Numbered from the stretch's first letter, positions 1-6,312 are shown. The stretch: 6,669 bases of DNA from CAYOWK01 sp964407665 (GCA_964407665.1 CAYOWK010000091.1:1-6669), one strand, 5' to 3'. Notes: generated from the sequence alone by a model not told the origin. Numbers and translations: made by a program.

Positions 1-24
1 ACGTCACCGGGCCAAACGTCCGAA

Positions 25-158
25 CGGGGCGCGTGGGAACACGCACCGGCCAGCGCAAGCTGGCAATGTACTCAACAAGGCGCGTTCCACGCGCCCCGTC
101 CTCCTTTTGAAACAGGAGGCAGCCGACAGCATCCCGGACGGCTCACGCCGGTCCGAAG
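25..158 (+). repeat. Structured repeat element, copy A (candidate RNA)
   Basis: This GC-rich non-coding stretch matches the minus strand of 6559-6669 over nearly its whole alignable length. Three hairpins are visible. H1 is a long stem, 25-44 with 80-98, with one bulge and one mismatch. Inside its loop is the perfect hairpin GCCAGC-GCAA-GCTGGC (48-63), which has a GNRA-type tetraloop. H2 pairs CCTCCT (100-105) with AGGAGG (114-119). H3 pairs CGGACGGC (135-142) with GCCGGTCCG (147-155), with one bulged base. Between H2 and H3 is the shared string ACAGCATC (126-133). Conservation of stems with changed loops in the second copy suggests selection on structure. The element points toward the chemoreceptor gene, about 130 bases downstream. 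It could be a leader RNA, an sRNA or a mobile palindromic repeat. I do not recognise a named family, and I could not run a covariance search. Confidence 0.6.
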
Positions 159-166
159 GGTGGACT

Positions 167-217
167 GCGAGCTGACGGCAGGCTCGCGCAGCAGGCCTGC
201 ACCGCTTCGTCAGCGGT
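167..217 (+). other. Further hairpins in the chemoreceptor leader
   Basis: Beyond the part shared with copy B, the leader keeps folding. H4 pairs GCGAG-CTG (167-174) with CAG-(G)-CTCGC (179-187) around the loop ACGG. A short palindrome GCAGGCCTGC occupies 191-200. H5 pairs ACCGCT (201-206) with AGCGGT (212-217). H5 is followed by an AT-rich stretch (about 218-240) with no run of T, so it is not a convincing intrinsic terminator. The AT-rich stretch could hold a promoter for the downstream gene, but I see no clear -35/-10 pair. H4 and H5 have no counterpart in the right-hand copy, so they may be specific to this leader. Confidence 0.35.
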
Positions 218-276
218 TCAATAATCCGAATTTAACCAAAGAAGCGTCGTCTGTTCGTGCAGGGGAGACAGATCCC

Positions 277-283
277 GGGGAGG
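277..283 (+). promoter_or_regulatory. Ribosome binding site for the chemoreceptor gene
   Basis: GGGGAGG lies six bases before the ATG at 290. It fixes the start there rather than at the in-frame GTG at 257, which has no comparable site. Confidence 0.75.
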
Positions 284-289
284 ATTCGC

Positions 290-1696
290 ATGTTTGGAAG
301 TGGGCGGTCTGCGCAGGCCGCAGTTAAAGCCGTAGAGTCGCCGGGCCGGCCATTGATCGCTTCGCCGTCACAGGACCTGGCGGCGTTCACAGCCGCCATG
401 CTCGCGGTTGCCCGAGGCGAAGTCGTCGCGACCGAAAATCTCACGCCGGAGTTTCAGATCGCCCTCGAGAAGCTGCGCGTCGTCGTCTCCCATCGCGATG
501 AGCAACGTCTCGAGCGCACGGTCGCCAGCTCTATGAACGCCAGCGGCGCGATGGCGTCGATGACCCGTCTGAACGGCGAAGTTCGCGAAGTCGAACAGCG
601 CGCGAGCGGCATGGCTGCGGCAATCGAGGAGCTGAACGCTTCAATCGCCCAGATCTCCCACAGCGCCGGGTCAGCTGCGCGCTCAATGAATGAATGCGCA
701 GGCATGGCCGACAAGGGCGCCAGCGGCGCAGGCGACGCGATGCGCGGTATGGACGCCATCGAACGCGCCGTTGATGGCGTGTTCGCCCGCATCGAGCAGC
801 TGAACGCGGCTTCGAGCCAGATCGGCGATATCGTCGATACGATCGCCTCAATCGCCGGGCAGACCAACCTGCTGGCGCTGAACGCCACGATCGAGTCGGC
901 GCGGGCCGGCGAAGCGGGGCGCGGGTTCGCGGTGGTCGCTACCGAGGTGAAAGCCCTCTCGGGTCAGACCAGCCGGGCGACCGAGGACATCCGCACACGT
1001 ATCCATCGCCTCCAGGACGAAGTCTCCGAAATCCAGACCGCCATCAATGGCTGCCGTCAGGCGGTCGATCAGGGTCGGTCCGCGTGCACGGGAGCAAGCC
1101 AGAATGCCCAGGCCAGCGCCGGCCTTGTCCGTGAGACCGCATCGCGCATAGCCGAGATCGCCGACGTCATGCAGGAGCAGTCCGGCGCGACCCAGGAATT
1201 GGCGACGGGTGTTGCTGCCATCGCCCAGCACGGCGCAACCGCTGGAAGCCGCACCCAGGACGCGATCCGCTGGATCGTGGCGTCGGACGATGTCGTGAAG
1301 GCGGATCTCAAGGATCTCGGCGAAGCCTCGATTCCCAACTATGTCCTGCATCGAGCCAAGTCCGACCACTTCCTGTGGAAGAAGCGGCTGGCGGAAATGA
1401 TGGTCGGCACCAAGACACTGAAGGCTGACGAGTTGAGCGACCACCGGTCGTGCCGGCTCGGCAAGTGGCACAGCAGCGTATCGGACGCCGCCCTGCGGGC
1501 GCTGCCGGCCTTCTCGGCCATTGAACGACCCCACGCCCAGGTCCACGAGTTCGGCCGGGAGGCCGCACGTCTGTTCGGCAAGGGCGACCGTGCTGGCGCA
1601 GAGGCCGCCATCGCCAGGATGGACAAGGCGTCGACGGAAGTCGTTCGGGCACTTGACGACCTCCTCGACGGCGCTCGCCGCGCGCAGCGGAAGTAA
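290..1696 (+). CDS. Soluble methyl-accepting chemotaxis protein with CZB zinc-binding domain
   Basis: Predicted 468-residue cytoplasmic chemoreceptor; no membrane-spanning segment or signal peptide is visible. An N-terminal part of about 80 residues has no recognised sensor domain. It is followed by a long coiled-coil MCP signalling region (about 80-330). The conserved hairpin tip lies at about 181-225 and includes the typical AGQTNLLALNA and ESARAGEAGRGFAVVA runs, the contact site for CheA and CheW. The C-terminal CZB domain (about 355-460) carries the full zinc ligand set in the family spacing: H360 in HFL, C388 in CRLGKW, and H415 and H419 in HAQVH. CZB receptors such as Helicobacter TlpD are linked to zinc or oxidant (hypochlorite) sensing. 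That role here is inference from the family. No CheR-binding pentapeptide is seen at the C-terminus. The gene stands alone, without che genes nearby. Start chosen at ATG 290 on the strength of its ribosome binding site. Confidence 0.93.
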   Translation: MFGSGRSAQAAVKAVESPGRPLIASPSQDLAAFTAAMLAVARGEVVATENLTPEFQIALEKLRVVVSHRDEQRLERTVASSMNASGAMASMTRLNGEVREVEQRASGMAAAIEELNASIAQISHSAGSAARSMNECAGMADKGASGAGDAMRGMDAIERAVDGVFARIEQLNAASSQIGDIVDTIASIAGQTNLLALNATIESARAGEAGRGFAVVATEVKALSGQTSRATEDIRTRIHRLQDEVSEIQTAINGCRQAVDQGRSACTGASQNAQASAGLVRETASRIAEIADVMQEQSGATQELATGVAAIAQHGATAGSRTQDAIRWIVASDDVVKADLKDLGEASIPNYVLHRAKSDHFLWKKRLAEMMVGTKTLKADELSDHRSCRLGKWHSSVSDAALRALPAFSAIERPHAQVHEFGREAARLFGKGDRAGAEAAIARMDKASTEVVRALDDLLDGARRAQRK

Positions 1697-1714
1697 CCGC
1701 CATTCGCCTTTGAC

Positions 1715-1744
1715 GGCCGGGCGATCCAGCGCGATCATCCGGCC
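1715..1744 (+). terminator. Intergenic hairpin, possible terminator or attenuator
   Basis: A 12-position stem (1715-1726 with 1733-1744) contains ten Watson-Crick pairs, one G-T wobble and one mismatch, closed by a six-base loop. It lies in the 65 bases between the chemoreceptor stop and the next start. No T-run follows, so factor-independent termination is doubtful. It may stabilise the upstream mRNA or separate expression of the two genes. Confidence 0.35.
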
Positions 1745-1761
1745 GGTCAAGGGGACACTGG

Positions 1762-2298
1762 ATGGTCAGAACCGTTCGCTCGCTAGCCTTGGGTGCAGCT
1801 CTGTTAGCTGCGCTCCCCGGCAGCGCGTCCGCCGAGGTAACCGCAGCCGCTGACGATGGGTTCACGATCGAGATGGCTGCCACGGCAGCGCTTGATCGTG
1901 ACGCGGCCTGGGACCGTCTGCTCGATATCGGCGGCTGGTGGGCCGACAGCCACACCTACTCCGGCTCGGCGAAGGCCCTCCATCTCGACGCCGTCCCCGG
2001 CGGATGCTGGTGCGAAACCTGGCCAGCCGGAGAGGTCGAGCATGGGCGGGTGACGTTGCTGATGCCCAACGAAACCTTGCGGTTTCGCACCGAACTGGGG
2101 CCGCTCCAGCAACTGGGAGTGACCGGCGCTCTTACGTTCACTCTGACAGACACCAACGACGCCGGTCAGACCGCTATCAGGCTCGTCTACAGGGTTGGAG
2201 GATCATCACTCTCCAACCTCAAGGCGCTCGCGCCGGCGATTGATCAGGTTCTGGCCGAACAGCTCAGCCGGCTGGCGGGGGCGCCGACCACCCGCTGA
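1762..2298 (+). CDS. Exported SRPBCC/START-like domain protein
   Basis: Predicted 178-residue protein. Residues 1-24 form a Sec-type signal peptide: basic MVRTVR, an Ala/Leu core, then the cleavage motif SASA before E25. The remainder (about 33-172) resembles the SRPBCC (START/Bet v1-like) hydrophobic-ligand fold. It has an early ALDRDAAWDRLLDIGGWW helix region, a glycine-turn segment (GGCWCETWPAG) and a strand reading GRVTLLMPNETLRFR, ending in a long C-terminal helix. This pattern is typical of polyketide cyclase or AHSA1-like relatives. Most such proteins are cytoplasmic, so an exported version implies a periplasmic ligand, which I cannot name. ATG 1762 is preceded by AAGGGG (1749-1754) at good spacing. 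It follows the chemoreceptor on the same strand, 65 bases away across a hairpin, and co-transcription is uncertain. C82 and C84 in GCWCE are the only cysteines and could be oxidised in the periplasm. Confidence 0.78.
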   Translation: MVRTVRSLALGAALLAALPGSASAEVTAAADDGFTIEMAATAALDRDAAWDRLLDIGGWWADSHTYSGSAKALHLDAVPGGCWCETWPAGEVEHGRVTLLMPNETLRFRTELGPLQQLGVTGALTFTLTDTNDAGQTAIRLVYRVGGSSLSNLKALAPAIDQVLAEQLSRLAGAPTTR

Positions 2299-2312
2299 TC
2301 GCTGCACACGTG

Positions 2313-2340
2313 AAAAGGGCGCCCCCTCGCGGAGACGCCC
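2313..2340 (-). terminator. Intrinsic terminator of the OmpA-family lipoprotein gene
   Basis: Read on the minus strand, a ten-pair stem (eight Watson-Crick pairs and two T-G wobbles) begins GGGCG and ends CGCCC. It is closed by a GCGA tetraloop and followed directly by TTTT (2316-2313). It lies about 30 bases past the lipoprotein stop. The same hairpin follows the SRPBCC gene on the plus strand by 18 bases. There it lacks a T-run, so it may also act weakly in that direction. Confidence 0.85.
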
Positions 2341-2369
2341 AGCTTTCGTAGCGGTTTCCGGCTTTGGTT

Positions 2370-3014
2370 CTATTCAACAACCGGGTTCAGGATCAGCTGA
2401 ACACGACGGTTCGTGGCCTTGTTGGAGTCCGAGGTGTTCGGAACCAGAGGTTGGGTCTCGCCGCGGCCGTAGGCCGAAATACGGACCCCCTGGACGCCCT
2501 GTCCCTGCAGGTAGTTGGCGACCGAAACCGCGCGCCGCTCAGACAGAGCCTGGTTGAATGCGTCCGCGCCGTCCGAATCCGCATGACCAACGATATCGAT
2601 CGTGGTCTTGGGATAACGCACCAGGATTGTCGCGACGTCGTTCATGATGGTGTAAAATTGGGGCTGGATGGAATCCTGTGCCTTGGCGAAGGTCACGTCG
2701 GCGGGCATGCGCAACTCGATCATGTCGCCGTTGCGAACAAGCGTAACGCCCGAGCCGGTCGTTGCCTTGCGGAGCTCGGCTTCCTGGCCGTCCATGTAGC
2801 GCCCGACACCGGCGCCGGCGAGCGCGCCAACTGCAGCGCCCACAGCAGCATTCCTGCCATCGTTCCCACCCGCAAGAACGCCCACAGCAGCGCCGCCAAG
2901 CGCGCCAATTGCAGCGCCACGCGCAGTGTTTCCATAGATGGCTCCGCCCGAATTAGGGTCAGTCGCGCAGGCGGAAAGTGCGATGGCCGCAGCGCCCAGA
3001 GCAAGAATTCGCAT
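2370..3014 (-). CDS. OmpA-family outer-membrane lipoprotein with glycine zipper
   Basis: Predicted 214-residue lipoprotein that probably links the outer membrane to peptidoglycan. Residues 1-15 are a lipoprotein signal with lipobox LSA-C16. D19 lies at position +3 after the lipidated cysteine. Residues about 30-72 are a glycine-zipper segment rich in GAAxGALxG repeats. The OmpA/MotB C-terminal domain spans about 105-210. It carries the peptidoglycan (diaminopimelate) contacts in the usual spacing, D146 in GHADSDG and R161 in LSERR, plus the closing ATNRRVQL motif. The layout resembles E. coli YiaD. The reading frame stays open upstream to 3563, but ATG 3014 is the right start because the lipoprotein signal begins there and GGGAG lies just upstream. 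It is transcribed alone, ends at a strong terminator and is divergent from the lipoprotein gene at 3318. Confidence 0.92.
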   Translation of the reverse strand: MRILALGAAAIALSACATDPNSGGAIYGNTARGAAIGALGGAAVGVLAGGNDGRNAAVGAAVGALAGAGVGRYMDGQEAELRKATTGSGVTLVRNGDMIELRMPADVTFAKAQDSIQPQFYTIMNDVATILVRYPKTTIDIVGHADSDGADAFNQALSERRAVSVANYLQGQGVQGVRISAYGRGETQPLVPNTSDSNKATNRRVQLILNPVVE

Positions 3015-3317
3015 GAGGTGGTCTCCCAGGTGATCGATTCGATCTGTCGTATCCATGTGACCCGACACAACGGCAGGAACGCGGCAGCAAGCAAGCAGTT
3101 TCAGGACGGGAATTTTTTCTCGTTTTGACCGTGGATTATGGAAGACATTACCGAACTTTAGGATTGAGTGCCGCGTTCCACGGTGTGTGGTGGGACTCGG
3201 CGGTAAAAAGTGGTCACGATGTCTGGTTGGGACTTTCGGCGCCTGGTTGGCTTGGACGTTTGGGGTAGTCCATTCTATCAAGCGTGATCGTCCGCTCCGT
3301 GACTGAATCGTGGAACA
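3015..3317. promoter_or_regulatory. Divergent intergenic region between two lipoprotein genes
   Basis: This stretch of about 300 bases is less GC-rich than its surroundings and must hold promoters for both diverging genes. I see no convincing -35/-10 pair. A short perfect palindrome, GATCGA-T-TCGATC (3032-3044), lies 18-30 bases before the start of the OmpA-family gene. It could be an operator or a chance match. GANTC sequences occur at 3036, 3194 and 3305, which would be methylation sites if the host has CcrM. No small ORF or RNA is supported here. Confidence 0.4.
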
Positions 3318-4205
3318 ATGTTCAGGTCGGCCAGCACTCGTGAGTTTAACTGCGTTGGCCTCGCCATCATGGCGATGGCGACATTTGCTGTGCCCGGGTG
3401 TGACCAGCGGCAGCCGGCAGCCGTTGCCGGCAGTGTCCCAAGTAATGAGGTCCAGCGTTTGCCGGATGGTCCCTCGACACAGATGGGGGCGGGGATCGCT
3501 CCCCCGCCGGGGCCCGTTGGGCCTCTGGACACCACGGCCTGGGTCGCGCAACCGCCGTTCCATGCTGCTGGGGATGAACCCTACTGGCGGCTGGACATGG
3601 CGGACGGCTGGTTTGTGTTTCAGCGGTCGGGGCTTCCCGATATCGAGGCCCCCATGGCGCCGCCCGTGTCCGGCGCGGGCAAGGACACCTTTGATACGCC
3701 CCCGCTGCAGGTGGTGATCCAGCGTGAGGCTTGCGAGACCGCGAGCCTGTCATCGCAGGTGAGCGCCAAGGTGACCTTCGATTCGACCGAGTACACGGGC
3801 TGCATTTTCGATGGCGCCATGGCGGGACCTGGCGAAGCGGTGGATGGCGTCTCCAGCGGAACGGATGTCGCGATGATTGTCGATGCGCTTCCCGCGATTG
3901 ACGCGTGCCTTTCGAAGCTAGGCGAGACGGCGATTGTTACCTCCATCTATCCGCGGGGGAGCGACCGGAAGGCCATGGGGCTGAAGGTTCGCAGCGGCGC
4001 CCTCTATGAGTGTGCGGTGGAGCAGACGGGGGAGATTGCGTTCCTTGACCAGGTGGAGCGGGGGGAGGCGGGGGCGTGGATGACGTCGGCCATGCGCTTC
4101 CTGCGCGAGGGGCAGCTGACGAGTGCGCCGTGTGCGGCCGCCGAGGAGGTCCGGGCGGGCGGGGCGCTGGTGGGGCGGATGCTGCCCGACAGCTGCAAGT
4201 ACTGA
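3318..4205 (+). CDS. Putative lipoprotein with COG3650-like domain
   Basis: Predicted 295-residue envelope lipoprotein of unknown function. The N-terminus carries a hydrophobic stretch ending in a lipobox-like VPG-C28; a start at M18 would give an unusually short signal. A proline-rich, probably unstructured linker follows (about 30-80). A domain beginning GDEPYWRL (85-92) then contains the pattern REAC139 followed by EYTGC162. This resembles the GxEPFW...C(S/E)...GC pattern of small uncharacterised lipoproteins (COG3650-type, often near META-domain proteins). The remaining part (about 180-295) I do not recognise. Six cysteines after the lipidated one (139, 162, 197, 232, 272, 293) would allow three disulfides in the periplasm. 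There is only a weak GTGGA before ATG 3318. Its stop codon sits one base from the end of the converging operon. Confidence 0.7.
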   Translation: MFRSASTREFNCVGLAIMAMATFAVPGCDQRQPAAVAGSVPSNEVQRLPDGPSTQMGAGIAPPPGPVGPLDTTAWVAQPPFHAAGDEPYWRLDMADGWFVFQRSGLPDIEAPMAPPVSGAGKDTFDTPPLQVVIQREACETASLSSQVSAKVTFDSTEYTGCIFDGAMAGPGEAVDGVSSGTDVAMIVDALPAIDACLSKLGETAIVTSIYPRGSDRKAMGLKVRSGALYECAVEQTGEIAFLDQVERGEAGAWMTSAMRFLREGQLTSAPCAAAEEVRAGGALVGRMLPDSCKY

Positions 4206-4206
4206 T

Positions 4207-4656
4207 CTAGGACCAGGGCCGGTAGGCTTCAAGGCTGACGCGGCGCTGCGGAGGCGTCCGGCGGGCGACCGTGAAGGACGGGATGGCCCCGAACATCGGC
4301 TTCGCGCGCGGCAGCGGCGGCGCGGCCACGCTGCTGGGGACTTCTTCCACTGGGGGCTTCGGTTTTCCGGCGACCAGGCGGGCCCGGGCGACCATGTCGG
4401 CGACGCGGTCCGCCAGTGTCGGCCAGCCAGACGGCAGGCGGATGGCGGCCAGCACCCGTTCGTCCGCATTCTCCAGTTCGCGTCCGGCGACGGTTGCGAC
4501 GCTGAAGCGGGCAGGACGGTCGGCGGCCTCGATGCGGTAGCCCTCGGTGACGAAGGTGACAAAGCCCTCGTCCGGCCCAAAACGCCACGGCGCCTGGCCG
4601 TTCTCGGTCAGGTCGCAGACCTTCTCAATGAGCAACTGGGTGGCGGCGTGCAGCAT
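4207..4656 (-). CDS. Hypothetical protein, third gene of the methyltransferase-Vsr operon
   Basis: Predicted 149-residue soluble protein that I do not recognise. Residues 1-95 look folded: an N-terminal helix (MLHAATQLLIEKVCDL), a mixed strand region (GFVTFVTEGYRIEA, ARFSVATVAG) and a helical part (LADRVADMVARARL). Residues about 98-149 form a proline- and arginine-rich tail that is probably disordered. No nuclease signature (PD-ExK, HNH, GIY-YIG), zinc motif, signal peptide or membrane segment is visible, so I cannot call it the missing restriction enzyme. The ATG lies two bases after the vsr stop (TGA-TC-ATG), which strongly suggests translational coupling and shared function or expression. 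The gene ends in TAG one base from the stop of the opposing lipoprotein gene. It could be an accessory or regulator of the methylation/repair pair, or an unrelated passenger. Confidence 0.72.
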   Translation of the reverse strand: MLHAATQLLIEKVCDLTENGQAPWRFGPDEGFVTFVTEGYRIEAADRPARFSVATVAGRELENADERVLAAIRLPSGWPTLADRVADMVARARLVAGKPKPPVEEVPSSVAAPPLPRAKPMFGAIPSFTVARRTPPQRRVSLEAYRPWS

Positions 4657-4658
4657 GA

Positions 4659-5084
4659 TCAGCGAATGGTCCGCCTTTCCACGACGCGGTCAAGGATTAT
4701 CCGGTCGAGACCGGGTCCGTCGCGGGTTTCGCACTCCCAGATAAGCTCGGCCCGCCAGCCGATTTCGTCCAGCGCGGCGGCTGTTCTGGCGTCGCGGGCG
4801 ATGTTGCGGGCGATCTTGGCCTGCCAGTAGGCGGTGTTGGTGGCGGGCATCCGGGACCCGCGCGGGCAGGTGTGGCCGTGCCAGAAGCAGCCATGCACAA
4901 AGAGGGCGACGTGGCGGGCCGGGAAGGCCAGATCGGGATTGCCGGGCAGGTCCTTGCGGCCGAGCCGGTATCGAAGACCCAAGGCGTGGGCGGCCTTGCG
5001 TACCCGGAGCTCTGGCGAGGTATCGCGCGACTTCACGGCCCGCATGACCGCTGAGCGCTGTTCGGGGGTGAAGACGTCCGCCAT
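4659..5084 (-). CDS. vsr: Very short patch repair endonuclease Vsr
   Basis: Predicted 141-residue DNA mismatch endonuclease. Vsr nicks 5' of the T in T:G mismatches formed when 5-methylcytosine deaminates, starting repair back to C:G. Starting at ATG 5084 (MADVFTPEQRS), the sequence tracks E. coli Vsr almost residue for residue. Matches are RDT near the N-terminus, the catalytic Asp D51 in NPD, H64 in HGCFWHGH, and the zinc ligands C66, H71, C73 and C118 (in IWEC). An in-frame TTG at 5090 would add two residues and is less likely. The family usually has about 135-155 residues, so the gene is full length. It follows the methyltransferase stop by 17 bases and precedes the unknown gene by two, which makes it the middle gene of an operon. 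Pairing with a C5-methyltransferase is the classical arrangement. Confidence 0.95.
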   Translation of the reverse strand: MADVFTPEQRSAVMRAVKSRDTSPELRVRKAAHALGLRYRLGRKDLPGNPDLAFPARHVALFVHGCFWHGHTCPRGSRMPATNTAYWQAKIARNIARDARTAAALDEIGWRAELIWECETRDGPGLDRIILDRVVERRTIR

Positions 5085-5101
5085 CTGCAAACCGTAGCGG
5101 C

Positions 5102-6274
5102 TCAGGCTGCGCTGTGAACCCGCCGTGCCCGCCCGGCGACAAGCGGCGAGAGCAGGTGCTCGCCCAGCCAGCGGACGGCGGGGACGCAGACTCCGTCGCC
5201 CATGAGCTTCAGCGCGGCGGTTTCAGCCTTCGGCAGGACATAGCTTTCGTCGCACCCCATGAGACGCGCCGCCTCGCGGGACGAGAGGGCGCGCAGGCGG
5301 GCGCCGCCCTTCTCCGTGATAACCAGCAGCTGCTTGGACGAACCGCCAGCGGGCGTCCGCAGGCATCCCGCAAGACCGTCATAGCGGATCTCGGCGCGCT
5401 GGATGCGGACGCCATTCTCCTCGCGGATGCGGCGGTAGACGGCGCCGACCTGCCGCTTGGGATTGCTGAGCGCGGCCTCGAAGCGGGCGAGGTGGAGCGG
5501 CGCCATCTGGCCGATGAGGCGCTGCAAGCGGGCGTCCTCGCGCCAGGCGGCGTCGGGCCGGTCCGGCTCGATGATGTCGGCAAGCACCGTGTTGCGGCGG
5601 GGCGGCGCAGGCAGCGACCACCACACCCACGACAGGCGTGCCTCGTGCGGCAGCGCGCTGACGGCCGCCTGAAGTGCGGGCGGATGCCAGACCGGATCGG
5701 CGCGGCCTTCGAGGCCGGGTGCGATCTTGCCGCGATGGGCGATCACGAACAGGCGGGGGCGCGATTGCGGGGTGAAATGGACCGCATCCACCAACATGGC
5801 GCCGACACGATAGTTGGCGGCGCCAAGCGTCTCGATCAGGCTGGCGAAGTCGCGGCCGCCGCGCGAGGAGAGCAGGCCGGCGACGTTCTCGAGCACCAGC
5901 GTGCGCGGGGCGCGGCCGTCAGTGTCCAGCTTTTCGATGAGGTTCCAGAAGCCCCAGAAGGCGCCGGAGCGCGGCGCGTTGAGGCCACGCCGCCCGCCGG
6001 CAAGCGACAGATCCTGGCAGGGAAACGACGCCCAGGCGAGGGCGGCATCCGGCAGGACCGCAGCGTCCAGCTTCCAGATGTCGCCCTGGGTGATGGTGTC
6101 GCCGAAATTGGCGCGGTAGGCAGCGCACTTGGCGGTGTCGATGTCGTTGGCGAAGGCGCACTCGAACAGTCCGCCAAGACCCAGATGGGCCATGCCGCCG
6201 CCTGCGAAGAATTCGAGGAAGGCCGGGGATTTTGCCATTTGTCGAGAGTGCCCGATTCGAGGCGGTTCAGACAT
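5102..6274 (-). CDS. DNA (cytosine-5-)-methyltransferase
   Basis: Predicted up to 390-residue C5-cytosine methyltransferase using S-adenosylmethionine. Family motifs appear in order (numbering from ATG 6274): motif I FLEFFAGGGMA (19-29), motif II ANDID (42-46), catalytic motif IV FPCQDLSLAGG with C86, motif VI LENV (128-131), motif VIII QSRPR (170-174), motif IX SSREAARLMG (331-340) and motif X MGDGVCVPAV (358-367). The region about 185-325 between VIII and IX includes the target-recognition part, from which I cannot read the DNA target. Motif X has GDG where many members have GN. An in-frame ATG at 6238 gives MAKSPAFLEFF and may be the true start; neither start has a clear ribosome binding site. 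It is first in an operon with vsr and an unknown gene. No restriction nuclease is seen nearby, so it looks like a solitary enzyme. The target and any role in host gene control are unknown. Confidence 0.93.
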   Translation of the reverse strand: MSEPPRIGHSRQMAKSPAFLEFFAGGGMAHLGLGGLFECAFANDIDTAKCAAYRANFGDTITQGDIWKLDAAVLPDAALAWASFPCQDLSLAGGRRGLNAPRSGAFWGFWNLIEKLDTDGRAPRTLVLENVAGLLSSRGGRDFASLIETLGAANYRVGAMLVDAVHFTPQSRPRLFVIAHRGKIAPGLEGRADPVWHPPALQAAVSALPHEARLSWVWWSLPAPPRRNTVLADIIEPDRPDAAWREDARLQRLIGQMAPLHLARFEAALSNPKRQVGAVYRRIREENGVRIQRAEIRYDGLAGCLRTPAGGSSKQLLVITEKGGARLRALSSREAARLMGCDESYVLPKAETAALKLMGDGVCVPAVRWLGEHLLSPLVAGRARRVHSAA

Positions 6275-6312
6275 GGGGACCCGGACACCACCTGCTACTG
6301 GTTAAGTGAGCG

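Noticed and set aside
201..217. H5 hairpin as an intrinsic terminator
   Set aside because: The stem is only six pairs and no T-run follows.
1..240. Known riboswitch or housekeeping RNA (cobalamin, glycine, SAM, c-di-GMP, SRP, RNase P, tmRNA)
   Set aside because: None of the conserved core sequences I know for these families can be found in the element.
848..1750. Minus-strand frame of 300 codons
   Set aside because: It is antisense to the chemoreceptor coding region, which has clear MCP and CZB motifs.
2364..3128. Plus-strand frame of 254 codons
   Set aside because: It is the antisense shadow of the OmpA-family lipoprotein gene.
3172..3182. Third copy of the structured repeat, from an 11-base match to 81-91
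   Set aside because: The match does not extend on either side and none of the hairpins are present.
3015..3563. N-terminal extension of the OmpA-family frame
   Set aside because: The lipoprotein signal peptide and ribosome binding site place the start at 3014; the extension overlaps the divergent gene and has no domain-like sequence.
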